A DNA stretch of 64,000 nucleotides from Ornithodoros turicata (GCF_037126465.1 NC_088201.1:81248273-81312272); one strand, 5' to 3'. Shown: positions 44,697 to 57,198, numbered from the stretch's first letter. The notes: a model not told the origin generated them from the sequence alone. Translations and numbers: made by a program.

Positions 44697-45959
44697 GAAT
44701 TCTCAATATAATAGGCGTCCAAATTTTACCCCGTGAATTTTTTTTCAAGGACGACAGGAAACGCACCCTGTATCGTAATTTGTGATACCATGAACGTGCA
44801 TGTGGATACAGTCCTGTACGACATCCTGGGGCAGTTGCAAAAAAATCCCGATTCAGTCCCGGGTTGCACATTTAAATATCCCGATACCCTAGGGCTGTAA
44901 AAACGGATCGCTATTCCAAAGCATATTTTTAACGTATCCTCAAAGCACTGGACGGCATATAAATGTTAAGGTGCTTGACATTTCTCTTTTCTTCATCTAT
45001 GGTAACTGACCAACTTTGGTAGAGACTGCCGACCTCTTAGTCTCCATAGTAGTGTTATAATCTCGGCAAACTCCCAGTCAACCAGGTGCCCGAGTATTCC
45101 ACGTCATGCGGAAGACGGTACGCTACCGTAACAGTGTTTTTCTCTTTTGCGATCAATGAGTACCTGGTTCACAGTGCTGACAACACGGACGACAGCTCAA
45201 TATATGGTAACCCAGGGAGCACATGATGGGCTTGTAGACGCCTATATAATGTCTAAACATAGAAAAAAAGGGACCACTAAAGGATGCGTAGGTATACACC
45301 AGGTGGCAAATATCCGTCAAATAGCCTTCCTCTAGCTGTGCGAACGTAGCGCTACCTGGCCGTCTAGATTTAGACTTCCAGACGTGTATGTCCAGACCTA
45401 GGTATTACACATAAAGCCGAACGCTAGACTAATTTTATCCCTCAGTTCAGGCAATAGGTCTAGGATTATACCTTTCTTGTGTCTTACTTTTGTACCACCC
45501 TTAGGAGTAAACCCGTTACCTTGGAAACGACAGACCCTATGCATTGCTTCTTGTGCTACAAGAACGTGTATTTCAATCAGAGGACTAAAACTATTAAACT
45601 ACATTTCACAGCGCACTCCAGCCGCACTCAGCGCAGTGAGCTGTCAATGTTGGATTTCTTCTGTGCACTCTGATCCATATCATTCGAAGCTATTGAGGTC
45701 AACGTAGTTCCAGTTCGCCGCTCCAAGCTTCGCAGACGTTGAAGTTCCAAGGATGCACGGCGCGGAGAAAGAGCTTGCACTGAAGTCTTGAAAGGCCTGA
45801 TACAAAATAACATTGTCATGTAAATATGTATCCTCAAAGGGCTGTAGTGATAAACACGCATTTTCCGTATCTTGTTAAAGACACTACCAGACACTATACA
45901 CGTCTTGAAGTGCAGTCCTTAAACTGGAAAATAGCTATATATACTCTAAAAGTGCAAGA
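44697..45959. other. Intergenic, nothing firm
   Basis: A frame at 45479-45673 contains MHCFLCYKNVYFNQRTKTIK then LHFTAH, which has C2H2-like spacing, but there is no supporting context. Confidence 0.3.
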
Positions 45960-46085
45960 GCCTGAGCATGGGCACAAACGGAAGGACGACACCAACACGT
46001 GCATTGGGATTCGAATCCACACCCTCTGATCAGAGGATGATCTGGGCCATTTGCACTAACCACTTGGGAATACCCTCAGGCTGAG
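45960..46085 (-). repeat. Second tRNA-derived SINE type
   Basis: On the minus strand an A-box-like AAGTGGTTAGTGCAAATGG and a B box GGATTCGAATCCC lie about 40 bp apart. A body GTGTTGGTGTCGTCCTTCCG follows. This is a different family from the 52.7-kb SINE. A related body word (GTGTCGTCCTTGTTTTG) is at about 47600 on the minus strand, and a related B box is at 62.28 kb. Confidence 0.65.
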
Positions 46086-46212
46086 GGCACTCACGCGTCG
46101 ATTTCTCCTCCCGAAAGAATTCCCTCAAACTGGTTTGCACGAAATGCTCGTGAAGAGATTCCTACGTGAGAACTCCCTCCGAGGGAAAACTCCTCCATTA
46201 CCCAATTTTCTT

Positions 46213-47145
46213 CGTTGCCATCCGGGTTGCGGAGATGCCACTCCGAAGTTGGAATGATTCCGGAATCATTCCAAATTTATCAGAGCCTGGAATGGAATCG
46301 GAATCGAACAGCAGAAACTGTCCTAAGAATGTAATGACAATGGAATTAGGCATTTTTTCGCAGGAATGGAATTGGAATGGAATGGAATGGTCTGGGTGCT
46401 CCGGTGGTAGTTTTGATTTCAGCCTACTACTTTCTGCCCTCGCGCCCTTTGCACACACGCACCGCACCTGCACACATATAATATAGTTGAACATAGTATA
46501 ATAGTATACTATAGTTAATGAATAGTATAATATAGTTGAATATAGTTAGCACAAAAATATAGTTGAATATTCGTCATGCAGAAACGGGGTTTCCTTTCTC
46601 CTTCATTTGGGAAATAATACAGGGAAACTCTTCGCTCTCCCAGTTTTTATTTATCACATCACCATCACCGCGGTATCTTCGCATATTATGACAGCACAGC
46701 AAAGTTGGTTATCAGGCACCTCTTTCAGCACCTCATCTTTGTGAACACACGATATCCGTGATCGGCAAGATTGCTCACGTGGCCGAATTAGAAAAAAATT
46801 TTTATCATCACAATTAGTAGCGTATCGATGTTGTTTTGATGTTGGCAACCTCACCACACCTTGTCATTGTGCTTTTTCCGTGCTGGGTAATGCCAAACTC
46901 TTCTAACACTGCTGGGCTAGCCAGTACCAGTTACCAGTCCTTCTTTCCTTTCTTTCTTTTCTTTTTTATTCATGGAATTAAACGAATGGAATGGGATTGT
47001 CGAGCCATTCCAGGAGTAGGAATGGACCACACCTTTCCATTTCGAGGAATTGAAAGGAGTGGAATAATCACTAATCTCCATTCCTCGGAACTGAATTGGA
47101 ATGAAATGGGTGACCTCATTTCGCAACCCTGGTTGCCACGGCGAC
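46213..47145. mobile_element. TIR element with GGAATGG-rich arms
   Basis: The left end GTTGCCATCCGGGTTGCGGA matches the inverted right end GGCAACCAGGGTTGCGAAAT. Each arm then carries many GGAATGG or CATTCC words (46240-46400 and 46970-47110). The interior shows no gene. The design matches the elements at 12.2, 14.2, 30.3 and 51.2 kb although the words differ. Confidence 0.6.
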
Positions 47146-50100
47146 ACCTGACAAGACGTGTTCGTTCCCTCCTTGTGTTCGTCAGTTAATAGCCAATCAC
47201 ATTCGCCACAGAGGACGCTGAGATGGCACGAAAACGAGGAGGGATTTCCCTCCATGTGGTCTGCGACCGCCACTCCTAGCACTGTAGCTACGGATATAAC
47301 AATTTGGGGGATTTCTCTGTGTTGAAGAGGTCCGCGAGGTTCTGAGCGTATAGCTGACGACTTTTAATTTGTTTTACATATTCAATTTTATCAATTCAGC
47401 TGGTGGACCAGGTTCATGGAGAACACTGGCGTAGCGCAAAAGAGGGGGGGGGGTTCAAACCCCTCCGGATAGCGTACCTTTGTTAGTGCATTTGGGAGAG
47501 GGAAGCGAGTGCGAAATCCTCCTCCCCCATGTAAAGTTCCCATCGAACCCCTTCCGAAATATTTTTCTGGCTACAGCTTGAACTCGGGCAGCAAACAAAA
47601 CAAGGACGACACAGACGACAGCTCGAACCAGCAAAATGATTTATTCAATTAAAGGTACTGTAAAGCAGTAGACAAGCATGATATGCCGGAGATGTGACTA
47701 GAGACTTTGTTGCTTCGAAATACCATATGCGGACCCATACGACCGACAACGCGTTATAAATATTTTTAATTTGCCATGAAAGATGCGGCGTAGTGGAGCG
47801 GTGCGACGCCTGGTGTCAAACAACCCCCTGTACAGCGGGCAACACTGAAAATTGGTATTACACACTATGACATCGGAACTTCGTTATTTTAGTAATCATA
47901 TTATTAGTTTTCCTGTTTACCTATGCATTCTGAAACCCCTGCTAACAGTTTAACCTGTTAACCCCTGTTTTTGCGAAGTAACCCAGTGCTGGCCGCTGTT
48001 CGATGGGGGCTCTCTCTACTTCTCTGCTGCGCCTGCGCGCTCCTTTTGTTCGCGACCTCTTTCGAACGAACAAACTTTCTCTGTGAACCTCTGTGAACAA
48101 ACAAGTCCCGACGCTGTCTGGCTTCTTGAACGTCTGACACATTTTTTTCAACGGCTCAGCATTTCATTTCAGTTCGCTTATCCGTTTATCCTCAGATATG
48201 GATCGTTGTGTGGATTGCAGGGGCGGATTTTATGGTGGATTGTGGTGGATTGTTATGTCGGGCCCAGTGTGTTACGCATGCAATGTTGTTGCCGCCGTAT
48301 GTGTCAGAAGTACGGATTCATTTCGAATACCTAGTACAGTGTTGTCCGTAACCTTTAATTGTAATTTTCTAATTAACTGCACCGTCGATTGGAATGAAAC
48401 TTGCACAATTTTTGTCCTGGTAGCTTGGATTATCGAATAGCCACACTAAATGACATTTGATCGGTGCTGCTTTACAGTACCTTTAAGCAAATAGATTAAT
48501 TGCATCAGTTAATTAATTTAACCGCACCCCAACCGTAACGAAAACCTTACACGAAATTTCTTAATAGCCACAGAAACGATCAGAAAGACAAACTCTACGT
48601 CACGAAGACGAAAAGTCCAAACTGGGTTGGTGCACGCGGTGGATGCGCGGAAAAATGCATAGGTATGGCTCTCCAAGATAGTGAGCTAAAAAGTTAGGAA
48701 GATGGGCTCGTGACTTATCTAGCATTACATGCATTGCAAGAAATCATCCAAAGTGTCAACGCAGAAAATCACGGTAACGCTGAACGCATTTAAGCACCAC
48801 CACAGATCATGTCAAGAAGTGAAAAATTGGGACAATATGTCGACAAAAATGCAGTGACAGTAGTAAAAAAACGAAAAGAAAGAAAGAATAATAATGAATG
48901 AATGGATAAATAAGAAGACACGCGAACGACCGATAAGTGCATAGATGGCAATGTGGGTTGCATTCTATCCCGATCTCGTTTGCAGCGTACAGTTACGTTG
49001 CTGCAGCACTGGAAGGCAAAATGAGGCTGCGCCCTGCTGCAATGATGTGAAGAATATCATTGTCTTCATCTATGTGTCGCATCGCGAGGTCGGGATGTCT
49101 TGTCGCATGCCATTTGTGCATCGCCATTTCAATTCGATGGCGTCCAAAATCGTGTCGCATTGACGCATCGCCATTGTCGCATCGCCATTTCAACTCACTC
49201 TCATTTCCTCTCCAACAGGGCCAAGTCATACAATCCACTAGACGGCATAGGTCCAAGGAGGTGCGATAATTCGATACGATGCCGCTCTGTCGCATTCATG
49301 TATAACCGCGGCCTGTGGAACTAAGGTTAGACGCTCTCATCTTACTCTACACAACGGCATGCTTCGTTTGTCAAAATCTGTTACCTTTGTTGAGTTATAA
49401 GTGTCCCAAATCCGACATGTTTCCGCTATGGTCGACTTTTCGGGTATGCGAACTTAAAGGCTTATTCACGCGACTAAAGAAGAACCACCTGTGTTTGATG
49501 GTAGGTGAACTATGTCAAGTAGTAGTTGGAGGAGTGATTACCATTACCTACGTGGATAGGGCAAATATTTGGTGTCCACGCAGTACAGTGCTTCTAAAGG
49601 GCGAGACGTGCGTACGATGAAAAGCGCCACGAGTCGTTAGACGCCTCACAACGCAAAGCATCCCGGACGCATTATGGAGAAAGAGGCCATCGCAGCCAGG
49701 GGGGTCGGACTCGCTCAAGGAAGCGCGACCACAAGGGAGCTGCCATCCGTTGGTCATGGAAGGCGTTTCGTCGGCTTCTTCATTCCGCTAAACTTGGCGT
49801 GCTCGTTTTCCTAAATTCATCCCTTGCTATCTAAATTCGCCGTAGTATGTGCGTATCTCATATGTATTTGTTAAACAAATAAGCAGTGAATATTTTCCCA
49901 CTACATCACTTGCTTGTGTGCTGTGGTTCGTTCGTGACTTTATTATCACGAAACTTGACAGACAAGAACATGGAGTGGCGGGTGGTTTCGTTTTTGCCAT
50001 TTCCGGTTCTGGTTGGTTCGCAGAGCAGCACGAAAATGACTGTTTACTGTGTACTTTCTTTGTGTATCTTTCGATTACTGTTGTCTTCGGAAATACATGC

Positions 50101-50402
50101 CTACATCGGTTACGATGGGTAACGATTTATTGATTTCGCTCGCAAAACATACAAACGCCACTTCAACACGTCATAGGCGGTAAACATCTTTATCCGTGTC
50201 GGTGGAAAGCAAAGGATTGGTGGTGTCGCAGGCAATCTCACAGATAAAATATGATTCACGTTTGATATGACAACGTTTACCATATGTTTACATGTCATCA
50301 TCACTTATCCTTCATTTATTGTTGTTGTTGTTCCCGTGTGATTCCGATAGCACTACTCAATTCTGCACGTATCCAAAAGGTTCGTACATACTGAACGCAA
50401 GA
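47146..50402. other. Intergenic; minor repeats
   Basis: No gene recognised. A SINE-like body relic lies near 47570-47640 (minus). Imperfect repeats of GCATCGCCATTTCAA lie at about 49115-49200. Several frames of 60-100 codons lack motifs. Confidence 0.35.
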
Positions 50403-51221
50403 AAGGCTGGTTTAAGCCTGGTTTAGAGTCCGACGGAGCGGGGCGTAACGACGCGCAGCGCACCCCCGCGCATCGCGAGCCGTCGCCGGTGAGTTCATAG
50501 TTCGACGACACTCGGCGAAGCGCGGCGCGGCGGCAACGCGCGACTACGTCAGCCGCCGTCAGGGAAGTAGAGCAATGCTTTACATCTGGAGGTGGCCAGC
50601 GAGCTGTGCGCGGCGTGAGCTCCGGTGGACTCGCATTTCCCAACAGGGCGTCGCCCACTTTTGATCGGACCTGTTAAGGAACATCCGTGCCTATGCAGGG
50701 TGTCTTTTTTAATACAGATTTTTCATTAAAAACTATAAGGGCTATATACATGCTGTTTTCATTTCTATCACCTGTGGGCCGGCAGACGTTCTTGGCCATA
50801 TGTTGCTCAACCGTCAAATGACTAATTACCTAAAAATCGTTAATTAACTTGTTAATTATAAAAGCTACGAAGTTGTCTCAATGAGAACAGCTGTTCGTTT
50901 CAGTGACCTGATATCGTAGCCGTTTTCAGAACAAAAATCCGTTCGGTAGATCGTCCGCAAAAAAATCGTGAAGGAACACTTTTTTTCTTTATTTTCTTCA
51001 TTGCGCATCTTGGAAGACCCGTCTTTACTTCACCCCCAATCTGAGAGGGTGAAAGAGCACACTGTGGCCTCTTGCGTCCTGGAAAGAGATTAAAAGAAAA
51101 CAGGAAATGCAACCCAAGATAAGGGCAGTTCTGATAGCGTCACCCGATACATGTGTTTTTGTTTTGTATCCGCAAGTTAAAGCTAATCTCTGACGCATGA
51201 TCGGCATGAGGCAGCACTAAC

Positions 51222-51901
51222 TGCGTTTATATGGGCCCGAACGTCGACTGAAGTCCCCAGTCGACTGATCGGGAGCGTCGACCATCCACGGTTTACATGG
51301 CAACTAGATAAGGCGCCTTAGTGGTCCCGAAATTCATTCGACCTTACTCGCCAGCAGCAGCGCCGCCACGTCGTTAAAATGTTAGTAAATATATTGTATT
51401 TTCGCAGTATATTTATTTACGAAGTGTCTTATAACGCATTTTACAGGCTTTCCGCGGAATCTCCCCTGCCATTTTTCGTTCCACAGTCTGAAACATAGCT
51501 TGGCTCCGCTGCCCCTTCGAATCCAGCTGCGATGCGATGTCTAATTCCCGAATAATGGACAACATTGATTTAGTGCTTTCGTCGATCCATACGCATCGCG
51601 AAGGGGTAGCGGGAACATCGCTTGCTTCCGTCGCCATGATTGCTTTCCTCCGCGAATCCGGAATTTCGCGGGCAATATGGGAAGGGCTCGCTGATGACGT
51701 AACGGACACCGATCGCCAGGTCGACTGAACCGGTTTACATGGCAAAGGGAAGTCGACCATTGTCGGCTGAACTACCCCGTCCTAGCGACCTCCCTCCTCT
51801 GCGTCGACCTCCCTTTTCAGTCGACGTAGGCCGGTTTACATGAAGAACGGAGGTCGACCTATCTGGCTAGGTCGACCTATGTCGCCTTCATGTAAACGCG
51901 C
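51222..51901. mobile_element. GTTTACATG-ended element (inner level)
   Basis: TGCGTTTATATGGGCCCGAA at the left faces TTCATGTAAACGCGCG at the right. The interior carries repeated GTCGAC/GGTCGACC words and further GTTTACATGG words at 51288, 51730 and 51831. Its ends resemble the element at 12.19 kb. It encodes the Myb/SANT-like frame on the minus strand. Confidence 0.65.
51413..51637 (-). CDS. Myb/SANT-like DNA-binding segment in a transposon
   Basis: From an internal ATG (MATEASDV) the minus strand encodes about 75 codons including VWIDESTKSMLSIIRELDIA, then RSQAMFQTVERKMAGEI and KACKMRYKTLRK. The spacing of W, E-x-T, ML-x-I-I, a variable hydrophobic helix and a final basic RYKTLRK helix is that of Myb/SANT-like (trihelix/MADF-type) domains found in arthropod genes and in Harbinger-type second proteins. 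A longer frame upstream to 51760 is less likely to be real. The repeated GTCGAC words around it are candidate binding sites (inference). Confidence 0.55.
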   Translation of the reverse strand: MATEASDVPATPSRCVWIDESTKSMLSIIRELDIASQLDSKGQRSQAMFQTVERKMAGEIPRKACKMRYKTLRK

Positions 51902-52737
51902 GTACGGTGGCGGCATCTTCGACGCATGAGGCTCCGTCCCCCCTCTCACATTAGGGGTGAAGGAAAGACTCGTCTCCGAAGATGCGCAATAAACATAAAG
52001 AAAAAAAGGTGTACCTTCACGATTTTTTTGCGGACGATCTACCGAACGGATTTTTGTTCTGGAAAGGCTACGATATCAGGTCACCGAAAGGAACAGATGT
52101 TCTCATTGGGACAACTTCGTAGCTTTTATAATTAACAAGTTAATTAACGATTTTTAGGTAATTAGTCATTTGACGGATGGGCCACTTATGGCCAAGAACG
52201 TCCGCCGGACCAGAGATGATAGAAGTGAAAGCAGCATGTCTATGGCCCTTATAGTTTTTTTATAAAAAATCTGTATCGTAAAAAAGACACCCTGTATAAT
52301 ACACGACGGATTGACTATATAGACAAGCAAAAGAAGGAGAACAGCTGGGAAGACGTGCGGCTTTCTTCTTCAATTCAGTGTCCATGTTAGGGGGCACCAA
52401 CCGTATTACAGTATAAAACACAACAGTGCCATAAAACGTAACATAACATATAAAAACATAACATAAGTGCCAACCATGAGGAACACGGATTGTCTTTAGC
52501 CGGATTCCAGCACGTGGGTACAGCCGCCAGATACGCTTTCCCACTACGAAATGCGAAAATTTCCGGTAGTGGTTTCGTTGCGCTGCCCCGAATGGCGTCA
52601 GACTATCATCTCGGTAGGATGAAGAAGCGTGGCGTAGCGAACTGGCTGTCGGCGCGGAACGCGGGCGGCGACGGGTGAAGTCTACGTCGGACTTTGAACC
52701 AGCCTTTAAGGTTCATTCCCACATGCGTTTCAAAAAG

Positions 52738-53015
52738 AACCGGCCTCGGTGGCTCAGTCGGTAGCGTGTTCGCCTTCTGATCCCGAGATCGCGGGTTCGA
52801 ACCCGGCCGAGGACGCCAGCAACTTCGTGGCAGGGTACAAGTTGCTTAGACACGCCGTCTTCCGCGAGGGACGTTAAATACGGGGTGCCGTGTGATGAGC
52901 TTTCATCGCACGTTAAAGAACCCTCAGGTGGGCAAAAGCAATCCACAGACCGACCGCTGTGGCGTCGCTCATGATCTCAGTTGTCTCGCGACGTAAACCC
53001 TTATTTATTTATTTA
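52738..53015 (+). repeat. Full-length tRNA-derived SINE (278 bp)
   Basis: The head CGGCCTCGGTGGCTCAGTCG holds the A box and GCGGGTTCGAACCCGGCCGA holds a perfect B box; the ends of the head pair like an acceptor stem (GGCCTCG with CGAGGAC). The body has ACGTTAAATACGGGGTGCC and GCACGTTAAAGAACCCTCAG, and the tail is TTATTTATTTATTTA. The perfect 11-bp duplication GTTTCAAAAAG lies at 52727-52737 and 53016-53026. Intact polymerase III boxes and a clean duplication indicate a recent insertion. It is not a tRNA gene because of the fused body and mispaired stems. Confidence 0.9.
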
Positions 53016-53193
53016 GTTTCAAAAAGCGGCGCCGCGAGGGCCCTGTCACAAGTCAAACCGGGACTTTCTGCCTCCTGGGTGTACAAAGGGCTCGCGCTAC
53101 TTGTTTTTCGTCATTTTCACACACGACAGGCCTCCGCGTTCACCACGTGGTGGTCCAAAGTTTATGCAAAACAGAAGACACGTGCTGGACAAG

Positions 53194-53355
53194 ATGGCCG
53201 ACAACGAGGTGAGCGCGCGCATCGAACAGCGAATTGTCATGAAGTTTCTCGTGAATGAAGGCGTAAAGTCATCTGAAATTCACAGAAGACTTCAGGCGCA
53301 GTATGGCCACGATACCCTTAGCCGCAGCAAAGCGTTTGAGTGGTGCAAACGGTTC
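53194..53355 (+). pseudogene. Mariner-type transposase N-terminal HTH fragment
   Basis: MADNEVSARIEQRIVMKFLV, then NEGVKSSEIHRRLQAQYGHD and TLSRSKAFEWCKRF is the N-terminal helix-turn-helix (HTH_48 type) of mariner/Mos1-like transposases, as also found in SETMAR and GVQW-type genes. After CKRF the frame enters GTTGTTGTT repeats and unrelated sequence, so the second HTH half and the DD(D/E) catalytic domain are absent. The 54 codons have no stop. Confidence 0.8.
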
Positions 53356-53683
53356 GTTGTTGTTGTTGCTACGTCAAGATCGCACCGACACTTCGAGCTC
53401 TCTTCCTCCACATTTACATGGTGAAGCATGTTATTTATTTTACCATTATTGCGAAGCATTTCTGCTGGAATCATCACTCGTTGTAACGACAGACGTAACG
53501 CAATATAACACGGATGCAGAGAAAGAACGGCAGAAAAAGCGAGACACATGTTTACCTACCGACGACCAACACACGGTCACACACCAGTCGTATTTATTTT
53601 CGTCGATTCCGTGGTTTGCGCAAATTCCCAGCTCATCGTTGACAGCTCAGACAACAAAACCACCACCACATCATCATCCCATT

Positions 53684-53712
53684 TATGTGTGTGTGTGTGT
53701 GTGTGTGTGTCA
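53684..53712. repeat. (GT)n microsatellite
   Basis: About 13 GT dinucleotides in a row. Confidence 0.9.
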
Positions 53713-55935
53713 GACCACAGACAACTATTGGTGACAAAAAATTTACTCACACGGTAGCACCAAACACAGACACAAATGACAAAAGGTCCCAGCGCGGTAT
53801 CGGGAGGACCCCTCCGAGCGCTCCGATTGGCTGGATGAAAAAGCGTTTGTGGAACAGTGCTGCGGAGATGCAGCACGCACGGAGCGGTTCTCGAAAACCG
53901 TCTGGAAACGCCGCGCGACAGCTTGCTTGCGGTCTCAGAGCGCGCGGCGCCGCCTCAAGAAACGCATGTGTGAATCCAGCTTTACACTGCTTGCCTCGCT
54001 TCCTTCGCTGGACGTCGTTCCCTCCTTCACATGCCTCCATCGGCCCGTTTCCCCGTTTGTTATCCCACGTAACTGTGCAGGGTTGGCAACCAAAGGAGCA
54101 ACTCCGCTGGAGTGGAGTTGCGGCTTGAGGCAGAAATTCGTCCACTAACACTGTCCATGACCAACGGATGGCTGCTCCCGGGCGGTCACGCTCGGGGATA
54201 GGATAGTCCCATTGATGGCGCGCCAGGTACGTTCACAAGAGTCTTCCTATATTAATTCTATGGTCGCAGCAGCTCTCGCCAAACATGTCATGGTGCGACA
54301 AAACTGCTTGGATTTCTCCGCGCCTTTCGACGGGTTGTCGTGAGGAGGTGGTGAGGTCAAGATAAAGCAACCAACGATGCTGCCTATCTCGTAGACGTGA
54401 TGGGTCCGAGAAGAAAATGGCGGACAGTGTACGTTCAGAGTACAACGAGTGGCTGATTTAGTCGTGTTGCGTAGTGAAGAAGAAACGAAATAAGGAACGA
54501 ATTGTTCTCGCTTACTATATTCGATAATATCAGCAAATTTAGCTACGGAAAATAAAGTGCAAGCGAGTGAAAGTGCACCTCTGGCCACAGTGTTCTAACA
54601 AAGTGGTATCCCATAGTGATATGTCGTAGGGATGTCGCCGTCAATAAATCTGCGAATGCAGCGTTCGGTCAGTCGTGAGGTGAAACTGCGCGACTCGTCG
54701 CACGACGTGTCGTGTATTGTCGTGCCGTATGTCTCGCCCTTAAGCCACACCAAGCCACTAATCTACACGACTTCGAAGACACCAACCCCGAGTGTTAGCA
54801 ATGTAGTACCATGAAAAATCGTTAAATACGTGGCGTATAAGCTCTCCATCCCGGGAGCATGCATGCATATGCACATTCTCATAGGAAGCATATATATAGG
54901 TATATATCATATACACATCTGAAATGATGGTTAAAGGACAACGGAAACGAAATTTGTCCATTGCAAAAAGAGGACCGAACAAGGTGTAAATATTATGTAA
55001 AATTATGGTGCCACTAGTATTTTGCAAGTACGCTGTGCGGATGGCCATATTTCTGACGATTACGAGAGCGCTGGGCAGCCCACTCGACACGATCGCCCAT
55101 GGAGCGCGCCAAGCATTGCGGGAAAATCTGAGGAGCGCGTGACGTCAAATATCTCTCGCGCTCCATGTGCGGCTGCCCGGTACAAACACGGCGAATTCTG
55201 AATAACGCCTGAAGATGTTTGATTCGGAGATCTCGTGGAAGTCTGAAGGCGATATATCCTATGAGAGATGGGTTCGTACATGCTTCTTCGTCTTCGTTCT
55301 TTCCCCGTAGCAGGAATTAGACGTACGCCGAAACCCCAAATGAAATGAAGCGAAATGAAAGTCAGGAACTCCAACAGGAGAGCCAACGTGCGTCACTTCC
55401 GTGGTCTGCTACGGCGGCGCGGCGACGCTCACCAGGGGCTCAGAGTGCTCCACGGCCGAATTTTATATCGCGATTGTGGCGGCGTTTCAACTAATATACG
55501 CAAATCTAAGTCGAATTCCGGATTGTTTTGGTACACATCGCAATATGAGGCAAATAGCTTTGCAGCCTATTTTCGTTTCCGTCGTCCTTTTTAAGAAGCA
55601 AGCGACTACCCATGTATAGCCACAGGTACCCATGATAGCGAAACCCAGCGACGAGGACGAGGAGGAGCAAGGTTGTGTCTGTATGTCCCTCCTTTGCCGC
55701 TCCCTTCGGGGTTTCGCTATCATGGAAGAGTGCATCGCCGAGCGTCGGACAACGTTTCGGGTTCGCCCGTAGTGACTCAATTTAGCTACACTAAAGGTGA
55801 CGGGGGCAATTCTAGGAAGCAATAATGCCATCTGCAAGCCAGACTTGGTTGCTCACAAGGCGGTGGTGGCCTGGAACTGACCCCCTTCCCTTCTTGAAAT
55901 GTAATATATGAGTTGCGGCTTCTCCCTATTGTTTA
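53713..55935. other. Intergenic, nothing recognised
   Basis: Several frames of 70-147 codons overlap each other in GC-rich DNA but show no motif, splice context or preferred strand. Confidence 0.35.
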
Positions 55936-56259
55936 TTGCAAACCCTTGGAGCGCTCAAGCGAGATAAGGGAACGCTGGAATATATCATACGCTGCAAGTG
56001 CATATCTCACCCAAATATATCTTCGATGTCGGAAAAATGGTCAGGAAGAGCTCTATGCAGCGTTTCCGGGAGGCGGAGCTGCATGATGCCTCCAATTATG
56101 CAGAGCAGAGAAAACATGGGAAGAAGACCTCCCGATATCGACGACAAGTAAGCCTGTAAGTGGGATAAAACGCATCACATTCAGAACTATACAGATCTAA
56201 ATGGGGCGCGCCTATAAAATAGTGGTAAACCCCAACCTGACACTATACGTTAAACCTCA

Positions 56260-56556
56260 TTGTCAATGCACCATGGTAAGGCATATTTCCGGGAATATCC
56301 CTGCGGGGGGAAGGGGAGGGGGTGCTGGGAAACTCCCTCGCGGAATGTTTATGGTCTTGATGTGTCGTGTGCGGACCCGCCATTTAAGCAAATACCCATG
56401 CACCGGGAAGCCATGGTTGTCACAGCCGGAGCTGTCTACTCTTATCACCTCACAAAAAAGAAATGGAGCCCACTTCCCAAGGGGCACCCCAAGAAGCACG
56501 CCCACATAGCACGCTTGGAAGCTTTTATCATATGGGGAGATATTAAAGAGGTTTAG
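56260..56556 (+). CDS. Possible Kelch-repeat exon
   Basis: The plus-strand frame ends with VVTAGAVYSYHLTKKKWSPL, then PKGHPKKHAHIARLEAFIIW and GDIKEV. The order Y-x-Y, K-W-x-x-L-P, H and hydrophobic IIWG resembles one Kelch blade and the start of the next. A possible upstream exon with a CAA|GTAAGC donor lies near 56025-56148. No full propeller is visible. It could be a gene fragment or chance. Confidence 0.25.
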   Translation: MSMHHGKAYFREYPCGGKGRGCWETPSRNVYGLDVSCADPPFKQIPMHREAMVVTAGAVYSYHLTKKKWSPLPKGHPKKHAHIARLEAFIIWGDIKEV

Positions 56557-57198
56557 AGAATCGTAAACGCGCCCCGGCTATGACTCCCTATACCGCAGAG
56601 TTACAGAGAAGCCAAACTTCCCCCACTACCCCACGCGTTCCTATGGGAAGCCAGCGGCCAACTGTGGGGCAGCCATACCGAGGTCTTCTTCGTGGTTTGC
56701 TGTGTGCTTTCAGAGCATTTGCGCTAGGCTTGACGAGATATAGACCTGATGTTGGCAACCGTACCGTCATCGCTTCAGTGGAGGAATCGTCGAAATTGTA
56801 TAGCGTCCATCGCTGATTGGTGGTGCTTTGTGATTGTGCATTAATTTAATTGCGCGGGTAGTTGTATTCGTTTTGCCACGACATGCCGCAGGTATGGTGC
56901 TTTAGCTATCTGATCTACCCCTCAAGACAGCCTGTCCCACGCCTACACCAACATACTTTCGTAGCAGTACTTTTGTCAAGCACATCATATGTTCAGGGTT
57001 CCCAGAGAAGTGCAATATCTGCAGGGTGGCAGTGTAATATATCTCAGTGAAGTACCTGAATGCATGCAAAGTAATGTGGCGCGCGGAAGCTTTCTCTACT
57101 GCCTTTTTGTTTCAAGCCTGAAAATATGTTCACCAGAAAGAATCACATTTTGCGCAAACATAGATGGGTAGATTGGACGTCCGTTTTTATGTATATAT
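56557..57198. other. Intergenic, nothing recognised
   Basis: No supported feature. Confidence 0.3.

Larger units (their letters stand above)
50696..52294. mobile_element. CAGGGTG MITE (middle level), 1,599 bp
   Basis: CAGGGTGTCTTTTTTAATAC is inverted at 52275-52294 (inward CAGGGTGTCTTTTTTACGAT). The inverted arms of about 340 bp contain TTATAAAAGCTACGAAGTTG, CCGTTTTCAGAACAAAAATC and TGCGGACGATCTACCGAACG. TA follows the right end; the left is TG. The same arms occur in the shorter copy at 57199-57685. Confidence 0.8.
50403..52710. mobile_element. Outer element of a three-level nest
   Basis: AAGGCTGGTTTAAG then AGAGTCCGACG near 50403-50437 is inverted at 52650-52710 (inward: AAGGCTGGTTCAAAGTCCGA). 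Both arms are unusually GC-rich (CGCGGCGCGGCGGC near 50522). The element is split by the CAGGGTG MITE at 50696-52294. Its superfamily is unknown. Confidence 0.5.

Noticed and set aside
50353..50658. 101-codon GC-rich minus-strand frame
   Set aside because: It lies in the arm of a TIR element and is explained by CG-rich repeats.
52741..52812. Possible functional tRNA gene
   Set aside because: The tRNA-like head is fused to a SINE body, has a target duplication and mispaired stems, so it is a SINE head and not a tRNA gene.
53747..54151. Overlapping frames of 99-147 codons on both strands
   Set aside because: GC-rich DNA with few stops on both strands, no motif and no preferred frame.
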